From the NCBI GenBank assembly GCA_002360455.1, contig DEQQ01000034.1, forward strand, positions 1 to 64,000: DNA of 64,000 nt, in the 5' to 3' direction. Positions 54,136-63,397 of this stretch are shown in pieces (the first letter of the stretch is position 1; each line of letters opens with the position of its first letter). This DNA is from Saprospiraceae bacterium UBA3362 (GTDB taxonomy: Bacteria; Bacteroidota; Bacteroidia; Chitinophagales; Saprospiraceae). The translations under genes and the position numbers were made by a program. The notes beneath the pieces are model-generated. The model saw nothing but the letters and a program-made list of their open reading frames with translations. It was not told the origin of the DNA and made no database searches.

Positions 54136-54864
54136 ATGGCAGAATTAAACTTACTTTTTGGTCCTTCATCAGGTTTTCAAGCCTATTCTGCTTATCATTG
54201 GATTCCCATATCGCTATGGATATGTCTTACGGTAATTTGGATTGCCATGACAAAAAATTTGAATGAACAGCTAAAAAATAAACAGGCTTTACTTTTTTCC
54301 ATAATATTAAGTTCTGCAATCATTCTCACCATGATTGCTAAAATAATAATGCAAAAATTTGATGTAGCAACAGACCTTCCTTTTCATTTGTGCAATATAT
54401 TGGCACTCATTTATCCTATCGCTTTAAAATTGAATAAATCTTGGTTTTTTGGAATGCTTTACTATTGGGTTTTGGCTGGAACCTTACAGGCCATTTTTAC
54501 ACCGGATCTCAAGGAGATGCCGCCCAATTTTATTTATTTCAGATATTGGCTGGTGCATTGTGGACTTGTCAGTTTACTCTTTTTTGGACTCATTAATTTG
54601 AAATGGAAGGTCACTTTCAAAAACATAACTCATGCTCTCCTGGGCGCTAATGTTTACATGATCTTTTCATTGATTATCAATTTCATCACCAATGGCAATT
54701 ATTTTTTCACCATGAGAAAACCGGAAGCCAAATCACTCATGGATTATATTGGTCCTTGGCCCTGGTATTTGCTCACAGGACAATTGGTAATGCTTATATT
54801 ATTTGTTTTACTTTATATCCCATTTTATTTTATAAACAAGAAAAAATATTCTATTCCCTCATGA
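54136..54864 (+). CDS. TIGR02206/YwaF-type integral membrane protein (copy 2)
   Basis: 242 residues, about seven hydrophobic helices, paralogous to 6033-6743. Shared family motifs: DLPFHLCNILALIYP and GTLQAIFTPDL, and a C-terminal MDYIGPWPWYLL. Function unknown. The next gene's ATG overlaps its TGA by 4 bases, coupling it to a thioredoxin-fold lipoprotein. A near-consensus -7 box (TATCTTCA) lies about 30 bases upstream. Confidence 0.82.
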   Translation: MAELNLLFGPSSGFQAYSAYHWIPISLWICLTVIWIAMTKNLNEQLKNKQALLFSIILSSAIILTMIAKIIMQKFDVATDLPFHLCNILALIYPIALKLNKSWFFGMLYYWVLAGTLQAIFTPDLKEMPPNFIYFRYWLVHCGLVSLLFFGLINLKWKVTFKNITHALLGANVYMIFSLIINFITNGNYFFTMRKPEAKSLMDYIGPWPWYLLTGQLVMLILFVLLYIPFYFINKKKYSIPS

Positions 54865-56180
54865 AGTTCCCATCTCTATATTTTTTGGCCCTCTTTAGTG
54901 TTTTTTCGTGCATACACATTCCCAATCAATATAATAGTTTAGCTCCCGGAATTTGGCGTGGAGAATTTGTATTGAATGATCAAAATCAAATCATCATTAC
55001 CAAAGGAAAAGATGAAGTTATCACAAGAGATGTCAGCCCCGAAAAAAAGAAATTTACTATTCCCTGCAATTTTATGGTTTATTACAATTTAGAAAAACAA
55101 GCTCAAATTGTATGGATTAATGGAAAAGACAGCATTGTCTCCAAGGAAGTCTACGTAGGAAGAAATGGAAAAACCGGCGAAGACACGTTTTTAATTGAAA
55201 TGCATCCTTATGACGCGTGCATTAAAGGAATATTTGATAACGACCAGATGAAGGGTAACTTTATAGTAAGAGATAAGAAAAATTACAGCATCCCATTTCA
55301 AGCTAAATTTGCACAAAACTATAGATTTGAAAAAAATCCCATTTCTACATTCCAATCCGTTGCGGGAGAATGGCAGGTGAATTTTATTGAAGATGATAGT
55401 ACATCTTTTGCCGCTGTAGGAGAATTTACACAAGATAGAGACAGGATACAAGGAACCTTCAGAACCGAAACAGGTGATTTTGGCTTCCTGGAAGGACAGG
55501 CCAATGGCAACAGTTTTAAATTGTCTTGTTTTGATGGTGCCCATGTTTTTCTTTTTGATGGAGTTATTGACAAAGACAGTATATATGGTGATTTTTACTC
55601 CGGCAATCATTTCAAATGCAAATTCCAAGGAAAAAGAACAAATTCAGGGTTGCTAAAAAATGCTAATGAAATTGCAAAAATAAAATCCAATCAAGCTTTT
55701 ATTTTTCAATTTGAAAATCAAGATGGAAAAATGATTACCAATAATGCTGAGGAATACAAGGATAAAATAAAAATTGTCCAACTTTCAGGGACCTGGTGCC
55801 CGAATTGTAAAGATGAAAGTAATTTTTTAAAAACATACTTGGAAAATAATCCCAATGCTCCCATTTCAGTTTTTGCAATCTTTTTTGAACGAAGCGCAGA
55901 TAAAACAAAAGCACTTCAGCGTATAAAAAATTATAAAGATCAAATGCAAATTCCTTATAACACTCTTTACGGAGGAATTTCTAATAGAGACAGTGCTTCA
56001 AGTAAAATACCTGCTATTGACCAAATTCATGCTTTTCCTACGCTGCTTTATTTGAATCAACAAAATCAAATTGTAAAAGTACATACAGGGTTTGATGGTC
56101 CGGCAACATCAAAATATAAAGAATTTGCTGAGGATTTTCATAATACGATTGAGCGATTATCCAACTCCAATAAAAATTAA
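54861..56180 (+). CDS. TlpA-like thioredoxin-fold lipoprotein
   Basis: 439 residues from ATG 54861, chosen because it opens a lipoprotein signal peptide (LALFSVFSC) and overlaps the previous stop; the frame otherwise extends back to 54756. The N-terminal two thirds is a beta-rich domain of unknown role (WRGEFVLNDQ, VAGEWQVNFIEDDS). The C-terminal domain is TlpA/ResA-like with redox motif LSGTWCPNCKDESNF (CxxC) and the cis-Pro region IHAFPTLLYLN. Probably a periplasm-facing disulfide reductase such as those serving c-type cytochrome or envelope protein maturation. Confidence 0.85.
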   Translation: MKFPSLYFLALFSVFSCIHIPNQYNSLAPGIWRGEFVLNDQNQIIITKGKDEVITRDVSPEKKKFTIPCNFMVYYNLEKQAQIVWINGKDSIVSKEVYVGRNGKTGEDTFLIEMHPYDACIKGIFDNDQMKGNFIVRDKKNYSIPFQAKFAQNYRFEKNPISTFQSVAGEWQVNFIEDDSTSFAAVGEFTQDRDRIQGTFRTETGDFGFLEGQANGNSFKLSCFDGAHVFLFDGVIDKDSIYGDFYSGNHFKCKFQGKRTNSGLLKNANEIAKIKSNQAFIFQFENQDGKMITNNAEEYKDKIKIVQLSGTWCPNCKDESNFLKTYLENNPNAPISVFAIFFERSADKTKALQRIKNYKDQMQIPYNTLYGGISNRDSASSKIPAIDQIHAFPTLLYLNQQNQIVKVHTGFDGPATSKYKEFAEDFHNTIERLSNSNKN

Positions 56181-56198
56181 GAAAACAATATTAAATTA

Positions 56199-56963
56199 AT
56201 GAAAACAGTTCTCATCACAGGTGCAAGCTCCGGAATAGGAAGAGCGATTGCAAAAGCATTTGCAGCCTACCCGGAATATCAACTGATCCTCTGTGCAAGA
56301 AGAAAAGAAAAACTGGAAGCCTTAGCACAGCAACTGCCACATACAAAAATTCATTTATTAACTTTTGATGTAAGAGATTTCCAAGAATGTAAATCTGCAA
56401 TTAGCTCTCTCCCCGACTCATTTGGAAAAGTGGACATTCTGATCAATAATGCAGGCTTGGCATTAGGTCTTGATCCAATTCAAGAAGGCAATGTTGATCA
56501 TTGGGAAACCATGATTGACACGAATGTCAAAGGCTTGTTGTATATGACAAAAATTGTAAGTCCTATTATGATTGCTCAAAAATCAGGACATATTATCAAT
56601 ATTTGCAGCACAGCAGGCAAAGAAGTTTATCCCAAAGGCAATGTTTATTGTGCGAGTAAATTTGCAGTAGATGCCTTGACCAAATCCATTCGTCAGGATC
56701 TTTTTGCTCACAATATCAGAGTAAGTCAAGTTGCTCCGGGGCATGTAGAAGAAACTGAGTTTGCAATTAACAGATTTGAAGGTGATAGTATAAAAGCCAA
56801 TATTTATTCTGATTTTAATGCCCTTAAACCGGATGATGTGGCAGATGCTGTTTACTTTTTGGCAACGAGACCTGCACATGTAAATATTCAGGATATTTTA
56901 ATGATGAGCACCCAGCAAGCCTCATCAACAATAGTCGACAGAACAGGCAGAAGATTTGATTAA
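56199..56963 (+). CDS. Short-chain dehydrogenase/reductase (YdfG-like)
   Basis: Classical SDR, 254 residues, NAD(P)-dependent. TGASSGIGRAIA at 6-17 (cofactor), ILINNAGLALG near 86, catalytic Ser-Tyr-Lys in INICSTAG and YCASKF near 150-156, and VSQVAPGHVEETEF. The overall sequence resembles the serine 3-dehydrogenase/YdfG (3-hydroxy acid dehydrogenase) group. Arg in CARRKEK after the second strand suggests NADP preference. Followed after 3 bases by the pseudouridine synthase. Confidence 0.9.
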   Translation: MKTVLITGASSGIGRAIAKAFAAYPEYQLILCARRKEKLEALAQQLPHTKIHLLTFDVRDFQECKSAISSLPDSFGKVDILINNAGLALGLDPIQEGNVDHWETMIDTNVKGLLYMTKIVSPIMIAQKSGHIINICSTAGKEVYPKGNVYCASKFAVDALTKSIRQDLFAHNIRVSQVAPGHVEETEFAINRFEGDSIKANIYSDFNALKPDDVADAVYFLATRPAHVNIQDILMMSTQQASSTIVDRTGRRFD

Positions 56964-56966
56964 ATT

Positions 56967-57539
56967 ATGAAGTATTACTTTGCAATTTTCAAACCGTATG
57001 AAGTTCTTTGTCAATTTACTCCGGAAAAAGAGTCGGACCTAACTCTTAAAAATTTATTCGATTTCCCGACGGATGTGTACCCTATTGGTAGATTGGATAA
57101 GGATAGTGAAGGATTACTTTTTCTAACCAATGACAATGCATGGAAAAATTGGATCACTAATCCTAAAAACAAAATCTCTAAAACTTATTTTTGTCAACTT
57201 GAAGGAGCGATTACGGCATCAGCCATAGAAATGCTGGTTGCCGGACCAATCATCACCGTGAATGGTAAAAAATACAAAACTCAAAATTGCAAAGCAACAC
57301 AGATCCCCGAGCCACCATCGATTCCCGAACGTTCTACTCCCATCAGGTATAGAAAAACAGTCCCAACGAGTTGGATATCCATTAGCATAGAGGAAGGAAA
57401 AAATAGACAGGTTAGAAAAATGTGCGCCGCCATTGGGTTTCCGGTATTGCGTTTAATCCGATACTCCATAGGCAACTTTAGCTTGGATTTGTTAAAATCA
57501 AAACAAATCAAAGAATTTAAAACAAAACCCATAGTTTAA
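56967..57539 (+). CDS. rluE: Pseudouridine synthase, RluE/RsuA family
   Basis: 190 residues, no S4 domain, as in RluE, which makes pseudouridine 2457 in 23S rRNA. Motifs: FAIFKPYEVLCQFT, YPIGRLDKDSEGLLFLTND with the catalytic Asp, KTYFCQLEG, ISIEEGKNRQVRKMCAAIGFPVLRLIR. The assignment to RluE rather than another short RsuA-type enzyme is by length and motif only. Confidence 0.85.
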   Translation: MKYYFAIFKPYEVLCQFTPEKESDLTLKNLFDFPTDVYPIGRLDKDSEGLLFLTNDNAWKNWITNPKNKISKTYFCQLEGAITASAIEMLVAGPIITVNGKKYKTQNCKATQIPEPPSIPERSTPIRYRKTVPTSWISISIEEGKNRQVRKMCAAIGFPVLRLIRYSIGNFSLDLLKSKQIKEFKTKPIV

Positions 57540-57555
57540 TTATTTTGATATCATC

Positions 57556-58008
57556 ATGAAACTAAGTCAAGTAGTGCTCGCAGTACTCATTATTCTTCTC
57601 CTTGGAGGAATCTTGATGTATTCCAATCACAAAAATAAAGTTGAAACAAAACACAATTCAACAGAGCTGCCTGAACTCGAATTACCGAAACAAACTGTAC
57701 AAGAAAATCAATCGATAAAACTTAAGGACAGGAAAATTGGTGTTCCGGGATATGTTTATACAATATTGGAATTCATAGATGAACATGGAGTTGCCCCGGA
57801 AGGATATGTAGGCGGACGAAGATTTCAAAACAGAGAAAAAAGATTATCTCAAACAGACGATAACGGGGATAAAATTCTTTATCAAGAGTGGGATGTACAT
57901 GAAAAAATCGAGGGCCAAAATCGCGGTGCCGAGAGATTGGTAACAGGCTCAAATCACAGTGCATATTATACAAAAGATCATTATAAAAACTTTATAAAAA
58001 TAAGATAA
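57556..58008 (+). CDS. Barnase-like ribonuclease with N-terminal membrane anchor
   Basis: 150 residues. One N-terminal hydrophobic helix (VVLAVLIILLLGGILMYS) is followed by a linker and a barnase-type guanyl-preferring RNase domain. Catalytic residues of barnase line up: Glu111 in YQEWDVHEK, Arg127 in GAERLVTGS and His142 in TKDHYKNFIKIR, which matches the TTDHYQTFTKIR end of barnase almost residue for residue. The N-terminal GGRRFQNREKRL also fits. The helix could be an uncleaved signal/anchor, so the RNase would face the periplasm or be released. The stop is directly followed by the start of a barstar gene. Confidence 0.9.
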   Translation: MKLSQVVLAVLIILLLGGILMYSNHKNKVETKHNSTELPELELPKQTVQENQSIKLKDRKIGVPGYVYTILEFIDEHGVAPEGYVGGRRFQNREKRLSQTDDNGDKILYQEWDVHEKIEGQNRGAERLVTGSNHSAYYTKDHYKNFIKIR

Positions 58009-58458
58009 ATGGCAGCATCAATTCAATATATTCCCAGCAAAAGTGGATTAAACTCTTTAGATCTATCAGATCATTTTGTGGTAAGGCTTTACGGTTCTCA
58101 AATTTGTACTGCACTAGATTTTTATCAACAAATCAAATCTGCTCTTTCTTTCCCTGACTATTTTGGCGACAATCTGGACGCTCTTTATGATTGCCTTATG
58201 GATTTGGAATGGATACCAAATCAAAATGTAAGTATAGTTTTGTACGAAGGCGATCAAATTTTCGAAGAGGATATGGATGCAGAGTTTCTCTCCGATATCC
58301 TCATCCTTATGGATGACGTCAGTGAATCTTGGGCCATTCACGACAACGAAGATATCCCAATTAAAAATTTTAACTTTTACATTGTTGAATCAAACAATCT
58401 TCTTAACTTATTAAAAGGTCATGAGATAGAATTTGATTTCATTTCGGAGCAATGCTAA
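58009..58458 (+). CDS. Barstar-family ribonuclease inhibitor
   Basis: 149 residues, cytoplasmic (no signal). The barstar signature FPDYFGDNLDALYDCLMDLE near 46-65 contains the helix and acidic residues (Asp, Glu) that plug the barnase active site. The gene starts on the base after the barnase TAA, so the toxin and inhibitor are cotranslated. It overlaps the end of the convergent M14 gene by 4 bases. C-terminal extension relative to the 90-residue B. amyloliquefaciens barstar. Confidence 0.9.
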   Translation: MAASIQYIPSKSGLNSLDLSDHFVVRLYGSQICTALDFYQQIKSALSFPDYFGDNLDALYDCLMDLEWIPNQNVSIVLYEGDQIFEEDMDAEFLSDILILMDDVSESWAIHDNEDIPIKNFNFYIVESNNLLNLLKGHEIEFDFISEQC

Positions 58459-60263
58459 GGAATGTAAATTTTATAAGATTTTACTTGACTTCCTTCATTC
58501 AATCGTGCAAAATAAAATCCTGTATTTAGGTTTTTAAAATCTATTTTATCTGAGTTAATAGTCCGAAAAATCATTTTACCGGTGAGATTGCAAAACTCCA
58601 ATCCACTCCATTTCTGATTGAATTTTATATGGTCATCAAAAATTTGGTAGTCATCGTTTTCTTTGTAGTTTTTCTGTGCTGTATTGATATTTTCTTCTAC
58701 CTTAAAACAATATTGATATACTTTAGAAATGCATTGATCATCTGATATAGTAATATCCAAACACAATTCCCCTTTGAAGTTTTTAATAAAATTTATCTTC
58801 TCTTTTATATAAATAGATCTTTGAGCAAAAGGCATAATCTGAAACTCCTGCAAAATGGGATCAATAATTTGATCCCTATTGGATATTTGCACTTGGATCA
58901 ATCCCCCGGACAACCCTCGATTAAAACAAGCTAAAGATAGACTCAATTCATCTGAAACTGTATCCAAACTAAAAATTGGTTCTTCTATTTCTAATCTTGC
59001 TCCTCCATTTAAGGCATGTTTCATATTCATATCTAATACTTGGTCGCACAAAGGAATGATGGACCCTATGCTCGGCCAAAAATTTTTTATTGATCCAATT
59101 TCGGGCGAAATTCCAAAGATTTTATTTTTCTCCGTTTGTTCGCCATACATCCAGTCAATTGAGCTCCCATTTACAGAATACAATATAAAAGAAGGTTGTC
59201 CTGCATTATAACCATTGACTTCAGACATCTCTGAGGTAATCTGGAAATACAAATCGTCATCTTCACACTGAGTTTTATCGAAACCCCATGGAAATAAGAT
59301 CAACGAACCGTAGCTGTGATAATCTATAGAGTTAACAAAATTTCTACTCTTGCAAAAATTTCGTATAGTTTGGGTCTCGGGTTCAGAAAATGGAGCTTCG
59401 CCGCGATATGTTTCTGATATTGGATTTGGGGAGGAACCTTTATCATCCTTTCCCCATTCGTAAGAATAATTTCTGTTCAAATCTACGCCAATCAGACTAT
59501 CTTTTATTTTTCTAACATTTTTCCTCCACAAACCTCCACCATTTGGATTGTTAACTTCATTATACGCATAACCATCAGGATTAATCACTGGAACAAAAAA
59601 CAATTCTCTGTGGTCTATAATACAATTTACTGTAGTATCATTAGAATAATTTTCAAGCAAATATTGCATAAAATAAATGAGGCTGGTCACTGTAATTGCC
59701 TCTCTGGCATGAGTAACTGCATTATAAAACACTTCCGGCTCTTGTTCATCCTTCTTAACATTGTCAGAAATTTTTACGGCATAAATTGATCTCCCTTCAA
59801 GACTCTTTCCTATCTCAAAACGCTGGCTCACCAAATCCGGGTATTGCAATGCCATTGAATCCAGCTCTCTATAAACTTCTTCTAAAGTAAAATATCCTGA
59901 CATGGATCCATAATTAAATGATAACGGTGTCTTGCCCGAATGTTCATTTGTTCTTTTCGTTAACTGAAATCGTCTATAGGCTTCTACCAATCTTAATGAT
60001 TCTGTCTGCTCAGCATCCTTATCTTGAATCACAGAAACCGCAAGTCGATTTTGAAGTTGAGCATAATGTGAGTCCAACATGAGAGCTACATAACCGTTCC
60101 CTAAAGTCGAAAGAGACTCTTCATCCATCTCTGCAAGAACAACATCTTTCCATTCCGGCTTTGGTTCAAAATACACTTTATAAAACTTGGATTGACAGAT
60201 CGCCATTGAACTGCTCAATACCAACAAAAAACAAACTAAAGAAACCAACTTCTTCTTACTCAT
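58455..60263 (-). CDS. Secreted M14 zinc carboxypeptidase with T9SS sorting domain
   Basis: 602 residues. Signal peptide (cleavage after MAICQ), short pro-region, then an M14 carboxypeptidase domain from about 120 to 420: zinc ligands HARE (His-x-x-Glu, near 184-187) and NSIDYHSYG (third ligand His near 312), substrate-binding NPDGYAYNEVNNPNG and DLNRNYSYEWG, and catalytic Glu in GISPEIGS near 388. The C-terminal ~80 residues are a T9SS sorting-like domain (NLTGKMIFRTINSD, LNTGFYFARLNEGS). Cleaves C-terminal residues of peptides outside the cell. It overlaps the upstream aspartate kinase by 8 bases. Confidence 0.88.
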   Translation of the reverse strand: MSKKKLVSLVCFLLVLSSSMAICQSKFYKVYFEPKPEWKDVVLAEMDEESLSTLGNGYVALMLDSHYAQLQNRLAVSVIQDKDAEQTESLRLVEAYRRFQLTKRTNEHSGKTPLSFNYGSMSGYFTLEEVYRELDSMALQYPDLVSQRFEIGKSLEGRSIYAVKISDNVKKDEQEPEVFYNAVTHAREAITVTSLIYFMQYLLENYSNDTTVNCIIDHRELFFVPVINPDGYAYNEVNNPNGGGLWRKNVRKIKDSLIGVDLNRNYSYEWGKDDKGSSPNPISETYRGEAPFSEPETQTIRNFCKSRNFVNSIDYHSYGSLILFPWGFDKTQCEDDDLYFQITSEMSEVNGYNAGQPSFILYSVNGSSIDWMYGEQTEKNKIFGISPEIGSIKNFWPSIGSIIPLCDQVLDMNMKHALNGGARLEIEEPIFSLDTVSDELSLSLACFNRGLSGGLIQVQISNRDQIIDPILQEFQIMPFAQRSIYIKEKINFIKNFKGELCLDITISDDQCISKVYQYCFKVEENINTAQKNYKENDDYQIFDDHIKFNQKWSGLEFCNLTGKMIFRTINSDKIDFKNLNTGFYFARLNEGSQVKSYKIYIP

Positions 60264-61563
60264 TATCTTTCTTAACTTTATACACGATTGCAGGTGCTTC
60301 TTTGACTACGAGTTGAATGGTCTTCGTTATTCTTTCTTCCATAACAACTATCTTACCTTCTAATAATTTAGGAAGCATTGACTCTATATAATGCCTTACC
60401 GTAATAAGCTCCAAATTTCTATCCATAAACACTGTATATTCTCCATGCAATTCTGCCAGCATTGCTTCTATCTTTTTGGAATCATCTCCTGTGCAAATAG
60501 AAAAAGAAATTGCTGTGTTTCTCATCATGTTCACCTTAATCCTATATTTTTCAAATAAATCAAACAATCTTGCAAGGTGATGTTCAGCTATAAATGATAA
60601 ATCTCTGGAAGAGAAATGCAATAACACTTGATTGGATTCTAAAACAACAATAGGAGGATACTCCACGTCAAATTCTCCGGCAATAACACTTCCCTCTCCG
60701 GCAGGATGTATGAATGATTTTACATAGAGTGGAATATTTTTTAGCTTGAGCGGTTGTATTGTTTTAGGATGAATTACTTTGGCTCCGTAATACGTCATTT
60801 CAATTGCTTCTGTATAGGACAAGCGATCCAACTTACTTACATTTTCAAAAACGGATGGGTCAGCAGTAAGAATTCCCGGAACATCTTTCCAAATCGTCAT
60901 CGCGTCTGTATTCAAAGCACTCGAAATAATAGCAGCAGTATAGTCAGAACCTTCCCGCCCCAAGGTGCAAGTATTATTCTCTCCGGTAGATCCAATAAAT
61001 CCCTGAGTAACGATTACTTTATTTTGAGATAAATAAACTGCCAATTCTTTTTCCACTTGATAGTTGGTAACATCCCATTGAATCCTACCCTCTCTATAGG
61101 TTTCGTCGGTTCTTATTAATCCTCTTGCATCAGCCCATACAGCATCCACTCCCATCCGCATCAACAAATTGTGAAGTATTCTGCTTGAGACCAACTCCCC
61201 GACACTTACTATTTGATCGTAAGTATAATCATAAGGACTCTCTCTTTGCTCCTCTACGACCCATTCGGCCTCAACAAAATGCTCATGAATTTCTTGATAT
61301 ATTGGATGCTCCTCACTAAACCCCAGTTCTTGTACAATATGTACATGCTTGTCTTGAATTGCCTTCAGTAGCATTTTGGCATCAATGTCTTTGGAGAATT
61401 TATTTTTAACAACTTCTTCCAACTGATTTGTGGTCTTACCTGTTGCAGATACTACGACAACCAATTGATCTTGTTTGTATTTTTTTATAATATCACAAAC
61501 GTTTTTGAATCCTTCTTGATTTTTAACAGATGCTCCTCCAAATTTGAATACTTGCAAAGACAT
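60256..61563 (-). CDS. lysC: Monofunctional aspartate kinase
   Basis: Phosphorylates aspartate, the first step to lysine, threonine and methionine; 435 residues, not fused to homoserine dehydrogenase. Kinase motifs: KFGGASVKN at the N-terminus (Ser/Ala variant of KFGGTS), VVVVSATGKTTNQL, TLGREGSDYTAAI, TIWKDVPGILTADP and MTYYGAKVIHPKTI. The C-terminal region holds ACT domains (FEKYRIKVNMMRNTAISFSI), so feedback regulation is likely. Confidence 0.93.
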   Translation of the reverse strand: MSLQVFKFGGASVKNQEGFKNVCDIIKKYKQDQLVVVVSATGKTTNQLEEVVKNKFSKDIDAKMLLKAIQDKHVHIVQELGFSEEHPIYQEIHEHFVEAEWVVEEQRESPYDYTYDQIVSVGELVSSRILHNLLMRMGVDAVWADARGLIRTDETYREGRIQWDVTNYQVEKELAVYLSQNKVIVTQGFIGSTGENNTCTLGREGSDYTAAIISSALNTDAMTIWKDVPGILTADPSVFENVSKLDRLSYTEAIEMTYYGAKVIHPKTIQPLKLKNIPLYVKSFIHPAGEGSVIAGEFDVEYPPIVVLESNQVLLHFSSRDLSFIAEHHLARLFDLFEKYRIKVNMMRNTAISFSICTGDDSKKIEAMLAELHGEYTVFMDRNLELITVRHYIESMLPKLLEGKIVVMEERITKTIQLVVKEAPAIVYKVKKDNE

Positions 61564-61600
61564 TGAGTTTGAGTTTAATTGAATTGACTAATCAAAAAAA

Positions 61601-62542
61601 TTAATTGATGATCATTTTTTTTGCTCTGTAATGAATTGAATTTACAACACGAATAAAATAGACACCACCAGGAACATTATCCAAAGAATTAATACCGGAT
61701 TTAAGCTCTTTGATTGGAATTCCATTCATATCGAAAACTGCTATTTTCAATTTATCATCAAACATAGGCATTAGGATACTGTGTTGAAACAAAATAAAAT
61801 CGATTTCCTTTTTACTTTCGATCTGGTTAGTAAGATCACAGTCGCTATCCATCAAATGCTGATATGCTGCAGATAAAATCTGATTTCGATTCGGGAAATC
61901 AAATGTATGATCAATACCCGGAAGTATTGAATCCTGTACGCAAGCTTTTTCAGAAATCAACCAATTTTTTATCGGATAAAAACGGTTTTGAATATCATCT
62001 CCCGATCCATGAATGATGTAAAACTTTTTCTTTACTCCACTACTGCCCGAATAAACCACAGGATTCAATCTATCTATGGCTGCACCGATGGGAATATACC
62101 CTTGGAGTTGCTTCGGAGAATTGAGGGCAAAAGAATAGACGGTTCTGCCTCCCCAGCTAAAGCCCAATGCTATCAATTCATTTTTTGCATAAGGATAAAA
62201 TGCCTCTTGCAACTGCAGCGCCATTCCTATAGCAATTGAATCTTGTGGATATTCAATCTTACTATCCGTTCCGCCGTCCGGACAAATAAGCATGAGATTG
62301 TTTTGCTCTGCAAAATCAATTAAACTGTCTCTCCATGTTTTACCTGTCCATCTTGAAGGATTATAGGGATGAAATGCTAATACAGCTTTGGTTTCATTGG
62401 GAATATATTGTGTGGGAATATAATAATGAAAATTTCTTTTCTCATTCCCAATAGGTGCAGTTACGTCTATTGTCTTTTGTGAAAAACAAAAACCAAAGTC
62501 TGCAATCAACAAAATGATGAAAAATAAATTGGAAGGTTTCAT
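61601..62542 (-). CDS. Secreted alpha/beta hydrolase (esterase/PHB-depolymerase-like) with T9SS domain
   Basis: 313 residues. Signal peptide (cleavage after CFSQ, about 22). Serine hydrolase fold of the LpqC/PHB-depolymerase-like type: oxyanion region AVLAFHPYNPSRW, nucleophile GFSWGGRT (Ser near 145), HGSGDDIQNRF (Asp region) and GIDHTFDFP (catalytic His). The C-terminal tail (LKIAVFDMNGIPIKELKSG, LDNVPGGVYFIRVV) is a type A T9SS sorting domain. Substrate unknown. Confidence 0.82.
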   Translation of the reverse strand: MKPSNLFFIILLIADFGFCFSQKTIDVTAPIGNEKRNFHYYIPTQYIPNETKAVLAFHPYNPSRWTGKTWRDSLIDFAEQNNLMLICPDGGTDSKIEYPQDSIAIGMALQLQEAFYPYAKNELIALGFSWGGRTVYSFALNSPKQLQGYIPIGAAIDRLNPVVYSGSSGVKKKFYIIHGSGDDIQNRFYPIKNWLISEKACVQDSILPGIDHTFDFPNRNQILSAAYQHLMDSDCDLTNQIESKKEIDFILFQHSILMPMFDDKLKIAVFDMNGIPIKELKSGINSLDNVPGGVYFIRVVNSIHYRAKKMIIN

Positions 62543-62593
62543 TCAATAAATGAGTTAGTAAAAATGAAACATGCAAAACATACAAATGAAATT

Positions 62594-63397
62594 TTATTTT
62601 AATTCAGAAACTTTCATCATTCTGTCCTCAACTTCCTGTACCAAATCCAAAAATTTCGGTAGCCTTTTTGTATCACGGTCTCGTTGCAAAGGAAGATCAA
62701 CCACTATATGATCTGCAATTTGAGAAGGCGCAGATTTCATGATATAAATGTCATCTGCAAGAAAAACCGCTTCTGATATGTCATGAGTAACAAAAATAAT
62801 GGTTGAGTGAAACTTGTGCCAAATATCCTCCAACATCTCTTGCATCTGCAACCTAGTCTTAATATCAAGCGCACCAAATGGCTCGTCCATTAAAAGAATA
62901 TCCGGATTGGAAAGCAAGCTACGCGCAATGGCAACACGCTGCAGTTGTCCTCCGGAGAGTGTCGGGTACTCCGCAAATTTTTTTTCATGACCCTTCAAAC
63001 CAACAAGCTCAATCATCTCCAAGGCTTTGTCTTCACGTTCCTTTTTGTTAATCCCTTTAAACTCTAAACCCATTGCAACGTTTTCCAAAACAGTCAACCA
63101 AGGTAAAGAGGAATACTGCTGAAAAATCATTCCTACTCTATTCTCATCTGTCCTCACTCTGTCATTGATCATTACACTGCCGGAAGTAGGTTCTTGAAGG
63201 CCTGCAATATATCTCAACACTGTGGACTTGCCACAACCTGACATACCCAACAAAACAACAAACTGTCCTTGTGCGGGCTTATCCTCAATGATAAGATTAA
63301 AATCTTTTAGAATAAATGTTTTTCCTCCGTCGTATGACTGACTAATATTTTTTAGTTCAATCACATTGGCTAATCCAGTATCTTTAAATTGAATCAT
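62594..63397 (-). CDS. ABC transporter ATP-binding protein, NitT/TauT type
   Basis: 267-residue nucleotide-binding subunit of the nitrate/sulfonate/bicarbonate-type importer family. Walker A GMSGCGKST near 50, Q-loop QQYSSLPWLTV, signature LSGGQLQR near 148, Walker B ILLMDEPFGALD near 170 and switch His in THDISEAVFLADD. Overlaps the permease gene by 4 bases. No solute-binding protein is in the window. Confidence 0.93.
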   Translation of the reverse strand: MIQFKDTGLANVIELKNISQSYDGGKTFILKDFNLIIEDKPAQGQFVVLLGMSGCGKSTVLRYIAGLQEPTSGSVMINDRVRTDENRVGMIFQQYSSLPWLTVLENVAMGLEFKGINKKEREDKALEMIELVGLKGHEKKFAEYPTLSGGQLQRVAIARSLLSNPDILLMDEPFGALDIKTRLQMQEMLEDIWHKFHSTIIFVTHDISEAVFLADDIYIMKSAPSQIADHIVVDLPLQRDRDTKRLPKFLDLVQEVEDRMMKVSELK

